Shown: one piece after another, positions 1 to 6,455 of the stretch
How the letters are laid out: each line of letters opens with the position of its first letter
Numbering within the stretch: the first letter of the stretch is position 1
DNA from: JALOOE01 sp964423545
Lineage (GTDB): Bacteria > Chloroflexota > Anaerolineae > CG2-30-64-16
NCBI GenBank assembly: GCA_964423545.1
Contig: CAYRFV010000168.1
Coordinates: 1-12,304, forward strand
Reading direction: 5' to 3'
Length of the DNA stretch: 12,304 bases
Program-made: the position numbers and the translations under genes
The notes under the pieces: generated by a model
What the model saw: only the letters and a program-made list of their open reading frames with translations
Database searches by the model: none
What the model was told of the DNA's origin: nothing

Positions 1-914
1 CGCGCCCTCGAGCTCTTTGACCTCACCGTGAGTGATCCCAGGCGCACGCTGCCGGGAAGGTGCTCGAACGACGTGGTACACATATTGGTCGCCAGCGGCA
101 CTTTGACGGCCCGGCGCACGGCGGCCATCGCCTCTTGCCCTCGCACCGGGTCCTCGTAATATTCGAGCGCCCCTTCCATGCGACGACCGGCCTCGATCGC
201 CGTCTCGATGGCCCAGACGGCGTTCGGATCGAGACGCAGCGGCGTGTCCGGGCCGAAGGCCTCACGCAGTGCATGGATGGCAGCGACCTCCTGATCGGGC
301 GGAAAGACGCCACCCTTCAGCTTGATCGACCTGAACCCGAACTCGCGGCACATCGCCTGCGCTTGAGCCACGATGCCGGCCGGATCGAGCGCGGCCGCCT
401 GACGCGCGGCCGGCCATCCGGAGGCTGCGGGATCGATGCCGAAGCCCAGATCGCCTCCGGCGCCCTCGACCTTATAGAACAGATAGGCCGAGAAGTCCAC
501 ACGGTCGCGCACACGTCCGCCCAGCAGATCGCATACGGGCCGGCCGGTCGCCTTGCCCATGATGTCGAAACACGCCACCTCGATGGCGCTGAAGACATGG
601 ACGATGCGGCGATGCTCCCAACCCACCAGGTTGGCGCGACTGCTTTCGACGGAGGCGCTGCCAAAGCGCTCCAACAGACCCCGATAGATCGCGTTCAGGT
701 GGAACGGATCCTGGCCGATCAGAACCTCGGCGGCCGCTTCGAGGCCAGCAGTCGTCTCCGCGCTGCCGGGGGTCTCGCCCAGGCCATAGAGGCCGTCATC
801 GGTCACAATCTCGATGATCGTGCGGAGCGCATAGGGGGCATGCAGCCCGGCCGCGTTGAGAAGCGGCGGGTCAGTGACGGCAATGGGAGTGACGTGGATT
901 TTCTGGATACGCAT
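1..914 (-). CDS. Glucarate dehydratase-like enolase-superfamily enzyme, partial (3' end outside window)
   Basis: No stop codon occurs in this frame before the window edge, so 304 codons are visible of a family that usually has about 400-450. The start is ATG at 914, preceded by a GAGGT Shine-Dalgarno element. Visible residues fit the acid-sugar dehydratase branch: an N-terminal capping domain, then the barrel with SIKLKGG (K198 and K200, the KxK base motif of the mandelate racemase/glucarate dehydratase subgroup), RLDPNA (D229 metal ligand), EYYEDP (E254 metal ligand) and ATNMC (N277, matching the Asn ligand of glucarate dehydratase). By homology it removes water from an aldarate such as glucarate to give a keto-deoxy-aldarate in the cytoplasm. 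It is the third gene of the lipoprotein-permease operon, 102 bp after the permease, so its substrate is probably what the importer brings in or a product of it. Oddity: family resemblance stops at about residue 294; the last 10 codons do not look like the expected VDVVLAD-HFWGG segment. Family is secure, exact substrate is not. Confidence 0.85.
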   Translation of the reverse strand, partial: MRIQKIHVTPIAVTDPPLLNAAGLHAPYALRTIIEIVTDDGLYGLGETPGSAETTAGLEAAAEVLIGQDPFHLNAIYRGLLERFGSASVESSRANLVGWEHRRIVHVFSAIEVACFDIMGKATGRPVCDLLGGRVRDRVDFSAYLFYKVEGAGGDLGFGIDPAASGWPAARQAAALDPAGIVAQAQAMCREFGFRSIKLKGGVFPPDQEVAAIHALREAFGPDTPLRLDPNAVWAIETAIEAGRRMEGALEYYEDPVRGQEAMAAVRRAVKVPLATNMCTTSFEHLPGSVRLGSLTVRSKSSRA

Positions 915-972
915 CGGTTGACCTCATCCATCGGTCTCATAGCGCGAAGTTGCCCAGGGTTGACCAGGGCCG

Positions 973-1010
973 CAGCCGAGCGCCACCGCCCCGGCGCCTT
1001 CGTACGGCTG
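973..1010 (-). promoter_or_regulatory. Intercistronic stem-loop after the permease gene
   Basis: Outer arms CAGCCG (973-978) and CGGCTG (1005-1010) pair perfectly. Inside, AGCGCC (979-984) can pair with GGCGCC (993-998) around an 8-nt loop, leaving an asymmetric bulge. The structure begins 6 nt after the permease stop codon on the minus transcript. No U tract follows, so it is not an intrinsic terminator. A role in mRNA processing or in tuning expression of the dehydratase gene is inference. Confidence 0.4.
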
Positions 1011-1016
1011 GTCTTC

Positions 1017-2942
1017 TCAACCGCCCTTGATCGCGCCAGCAGTCAAGCCGGCAACCATGAAGCGTTGCGCTGACATATAGAGGATTACCACCGGGATGGA
1101 AATCGCCAAGGCGGAGGCCATCAAGAGGCCCCAAGGGTAGATGTCGCCATAGATCGTGGTGGCCATGCCCACGGTCAGGGTCTTCAGGTTGTCGCTGCGG
1201 ATGAAGACGAACGCGTAGAGGAATTCCTTCCATGCAGCGGTAAAAGCGAACAGCGCCACGGCCAGTAGCGCCGGCGCCGTCAGCGGCAACGTGATCTTCA
1301 AGAACGCCTGGAGGCGCGTCGCGCCATCCACCATGGCCGAATGCTCCAGATCCTCCGGGATCGAACGATAGTAACCCATCAGCAACCACGTCGAGAAGGG
1401 GATCATGAAGGTCGGATAGACCGCAATCAGCCCAGAAAGCGTGTTGATGAGGCGCATCTGAGTGAGGATCTGGTACAGCGGGATGAACATCAGTGCGCCG
1501 GGAATCAGATAGGTGATGAGCAGCGTGGCATTCAGCACGTTGGCGCCGCGAAAACGCAGGCGCGCCAACGCGTAGGCGCCCAAAGCCGAGACCGCGACTG
1601 AGACGAAGGTGCTGAAGAAAGTCACAACGATCGTGTTGCGCGCCCAGGTGAAAAACGGCTGCTGGAAAAAGAGCTTGTGGAACTGCTCCAACGACCAGGG
1701 TTCGGGCCAGAGAATGTTCTGCCGCAACGTAATCTGTGCCTCGGTCTTGAAGGCAGTGATAATGATCCAGTAGAAGGGAAAGTAGATCAGCACCAGGAGC
1801 AGGACCAACGTTATGACCCGCAGGCTGCTCAGAAGGTGGCATCGCAGGGCATACTGCCTCGTCCCTGGCATCCCCCTGTGCCTGCGGAACGATGTGCTGA
1901 GCCATTGCAGCGCTGTCAGCACCAGCCGCACCGGCAGCAGGATGACGCTCAGCACACTCCTGGCAATGCGGCCGAGGACGCTCAGCAGGCGCGTCTGCCA
2001 GGTCTCCTCGACGTCAGAGCTGACATCGCTGCGCATGTAGCCGGAGAGCAGCAGAATCAGGAAACCAAGCACAGGCGTCATGGTGAGGGCAACTGCCGCC
2101 GCAGGCCCGAAGCGCAAGCCAATCATGCCATACTGGTAGGTTAGCACCGAATAGACGCGCGTCATGCCGGCAGGGCCGCCTCCGGTCAGCAAGAAGATCA
2201 CCTCGAAGCTGTTGAAGGTCCAGATGGTGGAGAGAAGCACCGCCACCAACACCACGAACCGGATGCCCGGCAAGGTGATGTACTGAAAGCGCTGCCACTC
2301 CGATGCACCGTCTACTTCGGCGGCCTCATAGAGCTCCCGCGGGATCGACTGAAGTCCAGCCAGGATGTTGACCGTGAAGAACGGAATGCCGGCCCAAACA
2401 TTGGCTGTGATGACGGCGGGCAGCGCCAGATGCGGGTTGCCGAGCCAGGAGATGCCTTCGCCGATGAGGCCCAGTTGGAGCAGGATGTAGTTCAGCGCGC
2501 CGAAAAGCGGATCGAAGATGCTCTTCCAGGTCAGCGCCTGCACCACCGACGGGATAATCCACGGCAGCAGCACGAGACCGATGAGGATGTTGCGACCGCG
2601 CACCTGAGCGTTGATGACCAGGGCGGCAATCAGACCCAAGAGAAACTTGAGGATGATAGACGCGGTGGTATAGATGATCGTCGTGCGCACCGCCTGCCAG
2701 TAGAACGGATCCTGCCAGAGACGCAGGTAATTGTCGAACCACACCCACTGCTGTTCCCCGCGGATCGTGCGCGCTGTGAAACTGATCAGCACGGCCTCGA
2801 CCAACGGCCAGGCGATGAAAGCCACCATCAGCACTATTACGGGGGCGATGAATGGCCAGGCAACCCGCCAGTCGCGACCCAAGATGCGGTCAAGACGATG
2901 CCTGGGACGAACTATCGTCGTGACCTGCGCGGTCTGGATCAT
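1017..2942 (-). CDS. Fused carbohydrate ABC importer permease (MalF/UgpA-like half joined to MalG/UgpE-like half)
   Basis: A 641-residue inner-membrane protein containing both CUT1-type binding-protein-dependent permease subunits in one chain. The N half (about 1-305) has six hydrophobic segments, near 29-55, 86-110, 118-138, 171-197, 227-252 and 279-302. Its EAA loop is at 206-226 (EAAEVDGASEWQRF then ITLPG). The C half (about 371-641) has six segments, near 374-398, 436-460, 470-492, 503-525, 556-580 and 605-625. Its EAA loop is at 533-555 (EHSAMVDGATRLQAF then KITLPL). EAA loops dock onto the ATPase subunits, so one copy of this protein should form the whole translocation pore. A linker at 306-370 contains an extra hydrophobic or amphipathic stretch at about 319-349. 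In most CUT1 systems the halves are separate proteins of about 300 and 280 residues. The ATG at 2942 has an AAGGTGAG ribosome site 5 nt upstream. It lies 66 bp after the lipoprotein gene. The reading frame is open throughout. Confidence 0.93.
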   Translation of the reverse strand: MIQTAQVTTIVRPRHRLDRILGRDWRVAWPFIAPVIVLMVAFIAWPLVEAVLISFTARTIRGEQQWVWFDNYLRLWQDPFYWQAVRTTIIYTTASIILKFLLGLIAALVINAQVRGRNILIGLVLLPWIIPSVVQALTWKSIFDPLFGALNYILLQLGLIGEGISWLGNPHLALPAVITANVWAGIPFFTVNILAGLQSIPRELYEAAEVDGASEWQRFQYITLPGIRFVVLVAVLLSTIWTFNSFEVIFLLTGGGPAGMTRVYSVLTYQYGMIGLRFGPAAAVALTMTPVLGFLILLLSGYMRSDVSSDVEETWQTRLLSVLGRIARSVLSVILLPVRLVLTALQWLSTSFRRHRGMPGTRQYALRCHLLSSLRVITLVLLLVLIYFPFYWIIITAFKTEAQITLRQNILWPEPWSLEQFHKLFFQQPFFTWARNTIVVTFFSTFVSVAVSALGAYALARLRFRGANVLNATLLITYLIPGALMFIPLYQILTQMRLINTLSGLIAVYPTFMIPFSTWLLMGYYRSIPEDLEHSAMVDGATRLQAFLKITLPLTAPALLAVALFAFTAAWKEFLYAFVFIRSDNLKTLTVGMATTIYGDIYPWGLLMASALAISIPVVILYMSAQRFMVAGLTAGAIKGG

Positions 2943-2961
2943 TGTGGCTCACCTTTGACAG

Positions 2962-3002
2962 CGCGGCCCGGCAAGCTCGTCTGGTGAACCTGCCAGGCCG
3001 CG
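2962..3002 (-). promoter_or_regulatory. Strong intercistronic stem-loop between lipoprotein and permease genes
   Basis: Arms CGCGGCCCGGCA (2962-2973) and TGCCAGGCCGCG (2991-3002) form a 12-bp stem with a 17-nt loop. Eleven pairs are Watson-Crick. The twelfth (2969/2995) is an A-C mismatch on the plus strand but a G-U wobble in the minus transcript, consistent with a structure acting in the minus-strand mRNA. It starts 6 nt after the lipoprotein stop codon and ends a few nt before the permease ribosome site. There is no U run, so a terminator is unlikely. Hairpins after binding-protein genes (for example between malE and malF) are known to protect the upstream message and lower expression of downstream permeases; the same role here is inference. 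Confidence 0.6.
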
Positions 3003-3008
3003 ACAACC

Positions 3009-4442
3009 TCACTTCTTCTGCTCGGCGATCTTCATCTCCTTGGCAATGACTTCCATGCGATCATGCGCCTGCTTCACAGCCTGCGCCGGCGTAGCCTGCT
3101 TGGTCGTGGTGGCAGCCATCATGTCATGCATGATCGCCTGTGCCTGCACGGCATCCCAGAAGGCGTTCGGTTTGGCTGGCCAGGAGCCGCCGGGATAGTC
3201 CCCAAAAGCCTCCTTCCCCATCGTCTCCAGATTGGGATCCTTCTTGAAGGCTTCCTTCACCTGCGGCATCTCGTAGTAGCCCGCATAGCTCGGGAGGAAC
3301 AGGCCGCAACTGATGAGCGAGATCGGTAGGAAGACTTCGGGCTGCAGCATGTAGAGAGCCAGCTCCTTGCCCATGCCCGGATTCCGGCAGCCCATGTAAA
3401 TGTTGTGCTGCCCACCGGAGGCCCCGCGCAGCACCTGTCCGGTCGGCCCCACCGGATTGCCCAGATAGACCGTACCCTCATAGGCTGGGTTCTTGTCCGC
3501 CTTCGCCTTGGCGTAGACGCTGGCTGCGTTGTTGGTGTAGGCAATGTTGCCGGCCAGGTACGCTTCGTTGTTGCTGGAGTCGGTCCAGGTCTCGATCCCG
3601 GGCGGCAGCATCGGCTTGTACTTCGGGTTGGCGTAGATATCGGTAAGCCACTCCACGGCGGCGACCGTCTGCGGGCTGTTGAAGGTGACCTTCGTGACAT
3701 CCTTATCCGTGATCTGCCCACCCCAACAGTTGATCACGGCCATGATGACACCCAGGCCATCGCCTGACTTGTTGACGGTCATGCCCCAGCCGTAGAGCTT
3801 CTTGCTCGGATCCGATACAGCCAGGCAGGCGTCGCGGCGCTCATCCCAGGTCTTGGTCTTCTGGATGTCGATCCCCTTGGCCTGGAAGAAGTCTTTGCGG
3901 GCGAAGTGACCGCCGCCATGCACCATGTACGGAATGCCGACCCAGTGGCCCTCGATGAAATTCAAGTCCTTCTGAAGCGGCGTGACCGCGCCATAGAGCT
4001 TCTCAGCCTGCGTCACCGCATCATCCACCACCTGCAAAGTTTGCAGGAAGTAGAGCTGCTGCACCATGCGGATGTGATAGCTGACGTCAGGCGGGTTGCC
4101 GGCGCGCACCGCAGCCGCCATCTTGGGGACGAAGTCTTCGGTCGCCTCCGCAGCGATGGTCGAAATGTCTAGCTTCCAGCCCGGCTTCGTCTTGATGAAA
4201 TTCTCAGCTGCCGCCCGATAGAGATCCTCCATCTCCTTGAAGTACTCTCGGCGATGGAGTGCGACCAGCGTGCCGGGCGCCACGGTGGGGGTGATGACCT
4301 TGACGACTTCCTTGGGGACTTCCTTGATAACCTCCTGAGTGACGACCTTCTCAACGACCTGAGGCTCCGGGGCCGCGCAGGCCCCAGCAGCCGCTGCGAC
4401 GCCTAGCAGCGCCGCACCCTTCAGAAATGCCCGACGCTTCAT
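3009..4442 (-). CDS. Carbohydrate ABC importer extracellular solute-binding lipoprotein
   Basis: 477 residues, a family 1 (CUT1-type) extracellular solute-binding protein that captures the substrate outside the membrane and hands it to the permease downstream. The N-terminus starts MKRRAFLKGAALLG, a twin-arginine-type signal, followed by a lipobox with the lipidated Cys at residue 22 (AGAC). Residues 29-50 form a Val/Glu/Lys-rich tether (VVEKVV, KEVPKEVVKV) that probably spaces the binding domain from the membrane. The mature domain contains motifs usual in this family, including FVPKMAAAVRAGNPPDV at about 104-120. Length is normal for the family. The ATG at 4442 has a near-perfect GGAGGTG ribosome site 5 nt upstream (4448-4454) and is preceded by a strong promoter at 4488-4516. 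It is first in the operon with the fused permease and the glucarate-dehydratase-like gene, so a sugar acid or an oligosaccharide rich in uronic acids is a reasonable guess. The ligand cannot be read from sequence. Confidence 0.93.
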   Translation of the reverse strand: MKRRAFLKGAALLGVAAAAGACAAPEPQVVEKVVTQEVIKEVPKEVVKVITPTVAPGTLVALHRREYFKEMEDLYRAAAENFIKTKPGWKLDISTIAAEATEDFVPKMAAAVRAGNPPDVSYHIRMVQQLYFLQTLQVVDDAVTQAEKLYGAVTPLQKDLNFIEGHWVGIPYMVHGGGHFARKDFFQAKGIDIQKTKTWDERRDACLAVSDPSKKLYGWGMTVNKSGDGLGVIMAVINCWGGQITDKDVTKVTFNSPQTVAAVEWLTDIYANPKYKPMLPPGIETWTDSSNNEAYLAGNIAYTNNAASVYAKAKADKNPAYEGTVYLGNPVGPTGQVLRGASGGQHNIYMGCRNPGMGKELALYMLQPEVFLPISLISCGLFLPSYAGYYEMPQVKEAFKKDPNLETMGKEAFGDYPGGSWPAKPNAFWDAVQAQAIMHDMMAATTTKQATPAQAVKQAHDRMEVIAKEMKIAEQKK

Positions 4443-4487
4443 TGAGCCACCTCCTTCAGGGTGAGAGATAGTGTCAGACCCAATAAC

Positions 4488-4516
4488 AGTCTACGCGATA
4501 AGCAGCCTCCTGTCAA
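4488..4516 (-). promoter_or_regulatory. Sigma-70-type promoter of the importer operon
   Basis: On the minus strand a perfect -35 box TTGACA (4511-4516) is followed, after exactly 17 bp, by TAGACT (4488-4493) as the -10 box. Transcription should begin near 4480, giving a leader of about 38 nt that carries the GGAGGTG ribosome site of the lipoprotein gene. This is the best promoter match in the window. Confidence 0.75.
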
Positions 4517-4557
4517 CACCCAGAACAGCGGAAAACCGGAGCAACCGTCACGTCCGT

Positions 4558-4587
4558 TTGAGAGCCCGGCCCATACAATGGTACAAT
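4558..4587 (+). promoter_or_regulatory. Candidate promoter for the ABC-2 exporter operon
   Basis: TTGAGA (4558-4563) lies 18 bp before TACAAT (4582-4587), a fair -35/-10 pair pointing at the ATPase gene. Two more TACAAT hexamers flank it at 4574-4579 and 4593-4598, so the exact -10 is uncertain. A separate TATACT at 4614-4619 lies 6 nt before the ATG at 4626 and could give a leaderless message. Together with the minus-strand promoter at 4488-4516 these signals fill the 183-bp divergent region, the longest gene-free stretch here. Confidence 0.45.
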
Positions 4588-4625
4588 GAAGCTACAATCA
4601 GCGCCAAAAGGGGTATACTGCGGGT

Positions 4626-5639
4626 ATGCAAGGCGACGCAAGAGACAAGATGCTTCCTGGGAGTTCGGATGCGATTCGCGTGGAGAACTTGAGCAAGACC
4701 TACCAAGTGCCGGAGCGCGAGGGCGGGTTCGGGGCGGCGGTGCGCAGCTTCTTCCGCCGGCGCTATCGCAATGTGGAAGCCGTGCAGGGGGTCAGTTTCT
4801 GCGTCGGCCGCGGCGAGGTGGTTGGCTTCTTGGGCCCGAACGGCGCAGGAAAGACGACCACGCTGAAAATGCTCTCCGGGCTGCTCCATCCAACCGGCGG
4901 CGCGGCCGAGGTGCTCGGCGCAACCCCCTGGGCTCGTGAGCCGGCTTTGCTCTCCGCGATCACACTGGTCATGGGACAGCGCAACCGGCTCGCGTGGGAT
5001 ATTCCGGCAGCCGACTCATTCCTGCTGAACCAGGCGATCTATCGGATCAGCGATGCAGATTTCGCACAGACGTTGGGAGAGCTCGACGAGCTGCTCGACC
5101 TCTCGCCGATCATGCGTAAGCCCGTGCGCAACCTCTCGCTGGGAGAGCGTATGAAGTGCGAGCTGGCGGCCGGACTGCTGCACCGGCCGCAGGTGCTGTT
5201 TCTGGATGAGCCCACGATCGGTCTAGACATCACGGCGCAGGCGCGCATCCGCGCCTTCCTGCAGGAGTACAACCGGCGGACGGGCGCTACTATCCTACTC
5301 ACCAGTCATTACATGGCCGATGTGACGTCGCTCTGCCAGCGCATCATCATCATCCACCACGGACAGCTCCGCTACGATGGGAGCCTGGCCGACCTCACGC
5401 GACGCATCGCGCCGTATAAGCTGATCGGCGTCGCATTGGGCGAAGCGCGCAGCTGCGACCTGAGCTGCTACGGCGAACTGGTGACCGCAGAGAATGCGGA
5501 CGGCAAGCAGTACATCCAGGTGCGGTCGGAAGAGGTGAACCAGGTCACTGCCCAGGTTCTCCGAGACCTGCCCGTGCATGATCTGACCATCGAAGATCCC
5601 CCAATCGAAACCGTCATCGAGCGAGCGTTCAACGACTAG
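4626..5639 (+). CDS. ABC-2 type exporter ATP-binding protein
   Basis: 337-residue nucleotide-binding subunit that powers the two permeases encoded directly downstream. Motifs in order: Walker A GPNGAGKTT (70-78), Q-loop Gln at 118, signature NLSLGERMK (169-177, a variant of LSGGQ), Walker B VLFLDEP (190-196) with catalytic E195, D-loop GLD (199-201), and switch His 228. The stretch between residues 28 and 52 is a family-specific insertion before the Walker A strand. Overall it resembles the uncharacterised exporter ATPases of the COG4586 type, which occur with COG4587 and COG3694 permeases; this assignment is from memory. The C-terminal region (about 265-337) is the usual accessory domain. 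The ATG at 4626 was chosen as the first in-frame Met; its upstream AAAAGGGG is about 12 nt away, a weak ribosome site. A second Met at residue 9 (4650) also lacks a good site. The exported substrate is unknown. Confidence 0.92.
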   Translation: MQGDARDKMLPGSSDAIRVENLSKTYQVPEREGGFGAAVRSFFRRRYRNVEAVQGVSFCVGRGEVVGFLGPNGAGKTTTLKMLSGLLHPTGGAAEVLGATPWAREPALLSAITLVMGQRNRLAWDIPAADSFLLNQAIYRISDADFAQTLGELDELLDLSPIMRKPVRNLSLGERMKCELAAGLLHRPQVLFLDEPTIGLDITAQARIRAFLQEYNRRTGATILLTSHYMADVTSLCQRIIIIHHGQLRYDGSLADLTRRIAPYKLIGVALGEARSCDLSCYGELVTAENADGKQYIQVRSEEVNQVTAQVLRDLPVHDLTIEDPPIETVIERAFND

Positions 5640-5652
5640 GCGGAGGGAAGGC

Positions 5653-6450
5653 ATGCTGCGCATCTACCGGCGGCTGTGGCAGGTCAACTGGGCCGAACAG
5701 TGGCAATATCGCGCCAATCTGCTGATGTACCTCCTCTATTGGCTCGTCTCGCCGATCGTCTACCTGGTGGTGTGGACGACCGTAGCGAACAGCCAGGGGG
5801 ACGTGAGGGGGCTCACAGCCAACGATTTCATCACATACTACCTGGTGCTGCTCATCGTAGACCAGCTCACCAGCGATATCACCATCCACATCCTGGCGTA
5901 CAAGATCCAGGATGGCACCCTTTCCGGTGAGCTGCTCAAACCGGTGCATCCCATCCTGACCGGCACGCTGATGAACAACCTGGCATTCAAGGCGCTCACC
6001 TTCATCGTGCTGCTGCCGGTCTGGCTCGTCCTGGTGTTGCTGTTTCAGCCGGACTTCAGCGCGGTGACGTTGCCCCAACTGCTGTTGGCCATCCCGGCGT
6101 GCATCATCGGCTTTGCCCTCAACTTCCTGATGGGCGCAACGATCACCTGTCTGGCTTTCTGGACCACGCGCGTCTACTCGCTGTCCGAATTCTTCTACGC
6201 GTTGGGCATCCTCTTCTCCGGCCAGTTCGTGCCGTTGGAGCTGATGCCGCCCGTGATCCAGCAGGTCGCTTTTCTGCTGCCGTTTCAACTGACCCGGTAT
6301 TTCCCGGTTCAGCTTATCCTGGGGAAGCTCCCACCCGAGGTCATCGCCAGGGACTTCGCCATGGGCCTGGTCTGGCTGGTGATCACCTACGGGGTGTTCA
6401 GCCAGGTGTGGCGCAACGGCGTCAAACGCTTTTCTGCCGTGGGAGCATAG
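5653..6450 (+). CDS. ABC-2 family exporter permease, first subunit
   Basis: 265-residue integral membrane protein with about six hydrophobic segments (near 20-44, 59-76, 114-131, 140-170, 176-197 and 235-254). The cytoplasmic loop carries IQDGTLSGELLKPVHP (85-100), the DG-(T/S)-L...LL-(K/Q)-P motif shared with the next protein and typical of this exporter group (COG4587-like, from memory). It starts 13 bp after the ATPase stop codon with a strong GGAGGGAAGG ribosome site just upstream of the ATG, so the genes are co-transcribed. With the ATPase and the next permease it should form one heteromeric efflux complex in the inner membrane. The substrate is not deducible. Confidence 0.9.
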   Translation: MLRIYRRLWQVNWAEQWQYRANLLMYLLYWLVSPIVYLVVWTTVANSQGDVRGLTANDFITYYLVLLIVDQLTSDITIHILAYKIQDGTLSGELLKPVHPILTGTLMNNLAFKALTFIVLLPVWLVLVLLFQPDFSAVTLPQLLLAIPACIIGFALNFLMGATITCLAFWTTRVYSLSEFFYALGILFSGQFVPLELMPPVIQQVAFLLPFQLTRYFPVQLILGKLPPEVIARDFAMGLVWLVITYGVFSQVWRNGVKRFSAVGA

Positions 6451-6455
6451 CAGCG

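Noticed and set aside
60..1073. Open frame of 337 codons on the plus strand
   Set aside because: It lies antisense to the glucarate-dehydratase-like gene, has no recognisable domain, and is rich in Arg/His/Gln/Gly as expected of a shadow frame in GC-rich DNA.
937..1905. 322-codon minus-strand frame inside the permease gene
   Set aside because: It is a frame-shifted reading of the permease with His/Arg-rich composition and no membrane pattern.
4543..4558. Imperfect palindrome AACCGTCACGTCCGTT as a LacI-type operator
   Set aside because: Only 10 of 16 positions are symmetric and the central step is not a clean CG, so it is no better than chance.
6099..6455. Upstream extension of the second ABC-2 permease
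   Set aside because: It overlaps the first permease in another frame and encodes no membrane helix; the ATG at 6456 gives a normal-length protein.
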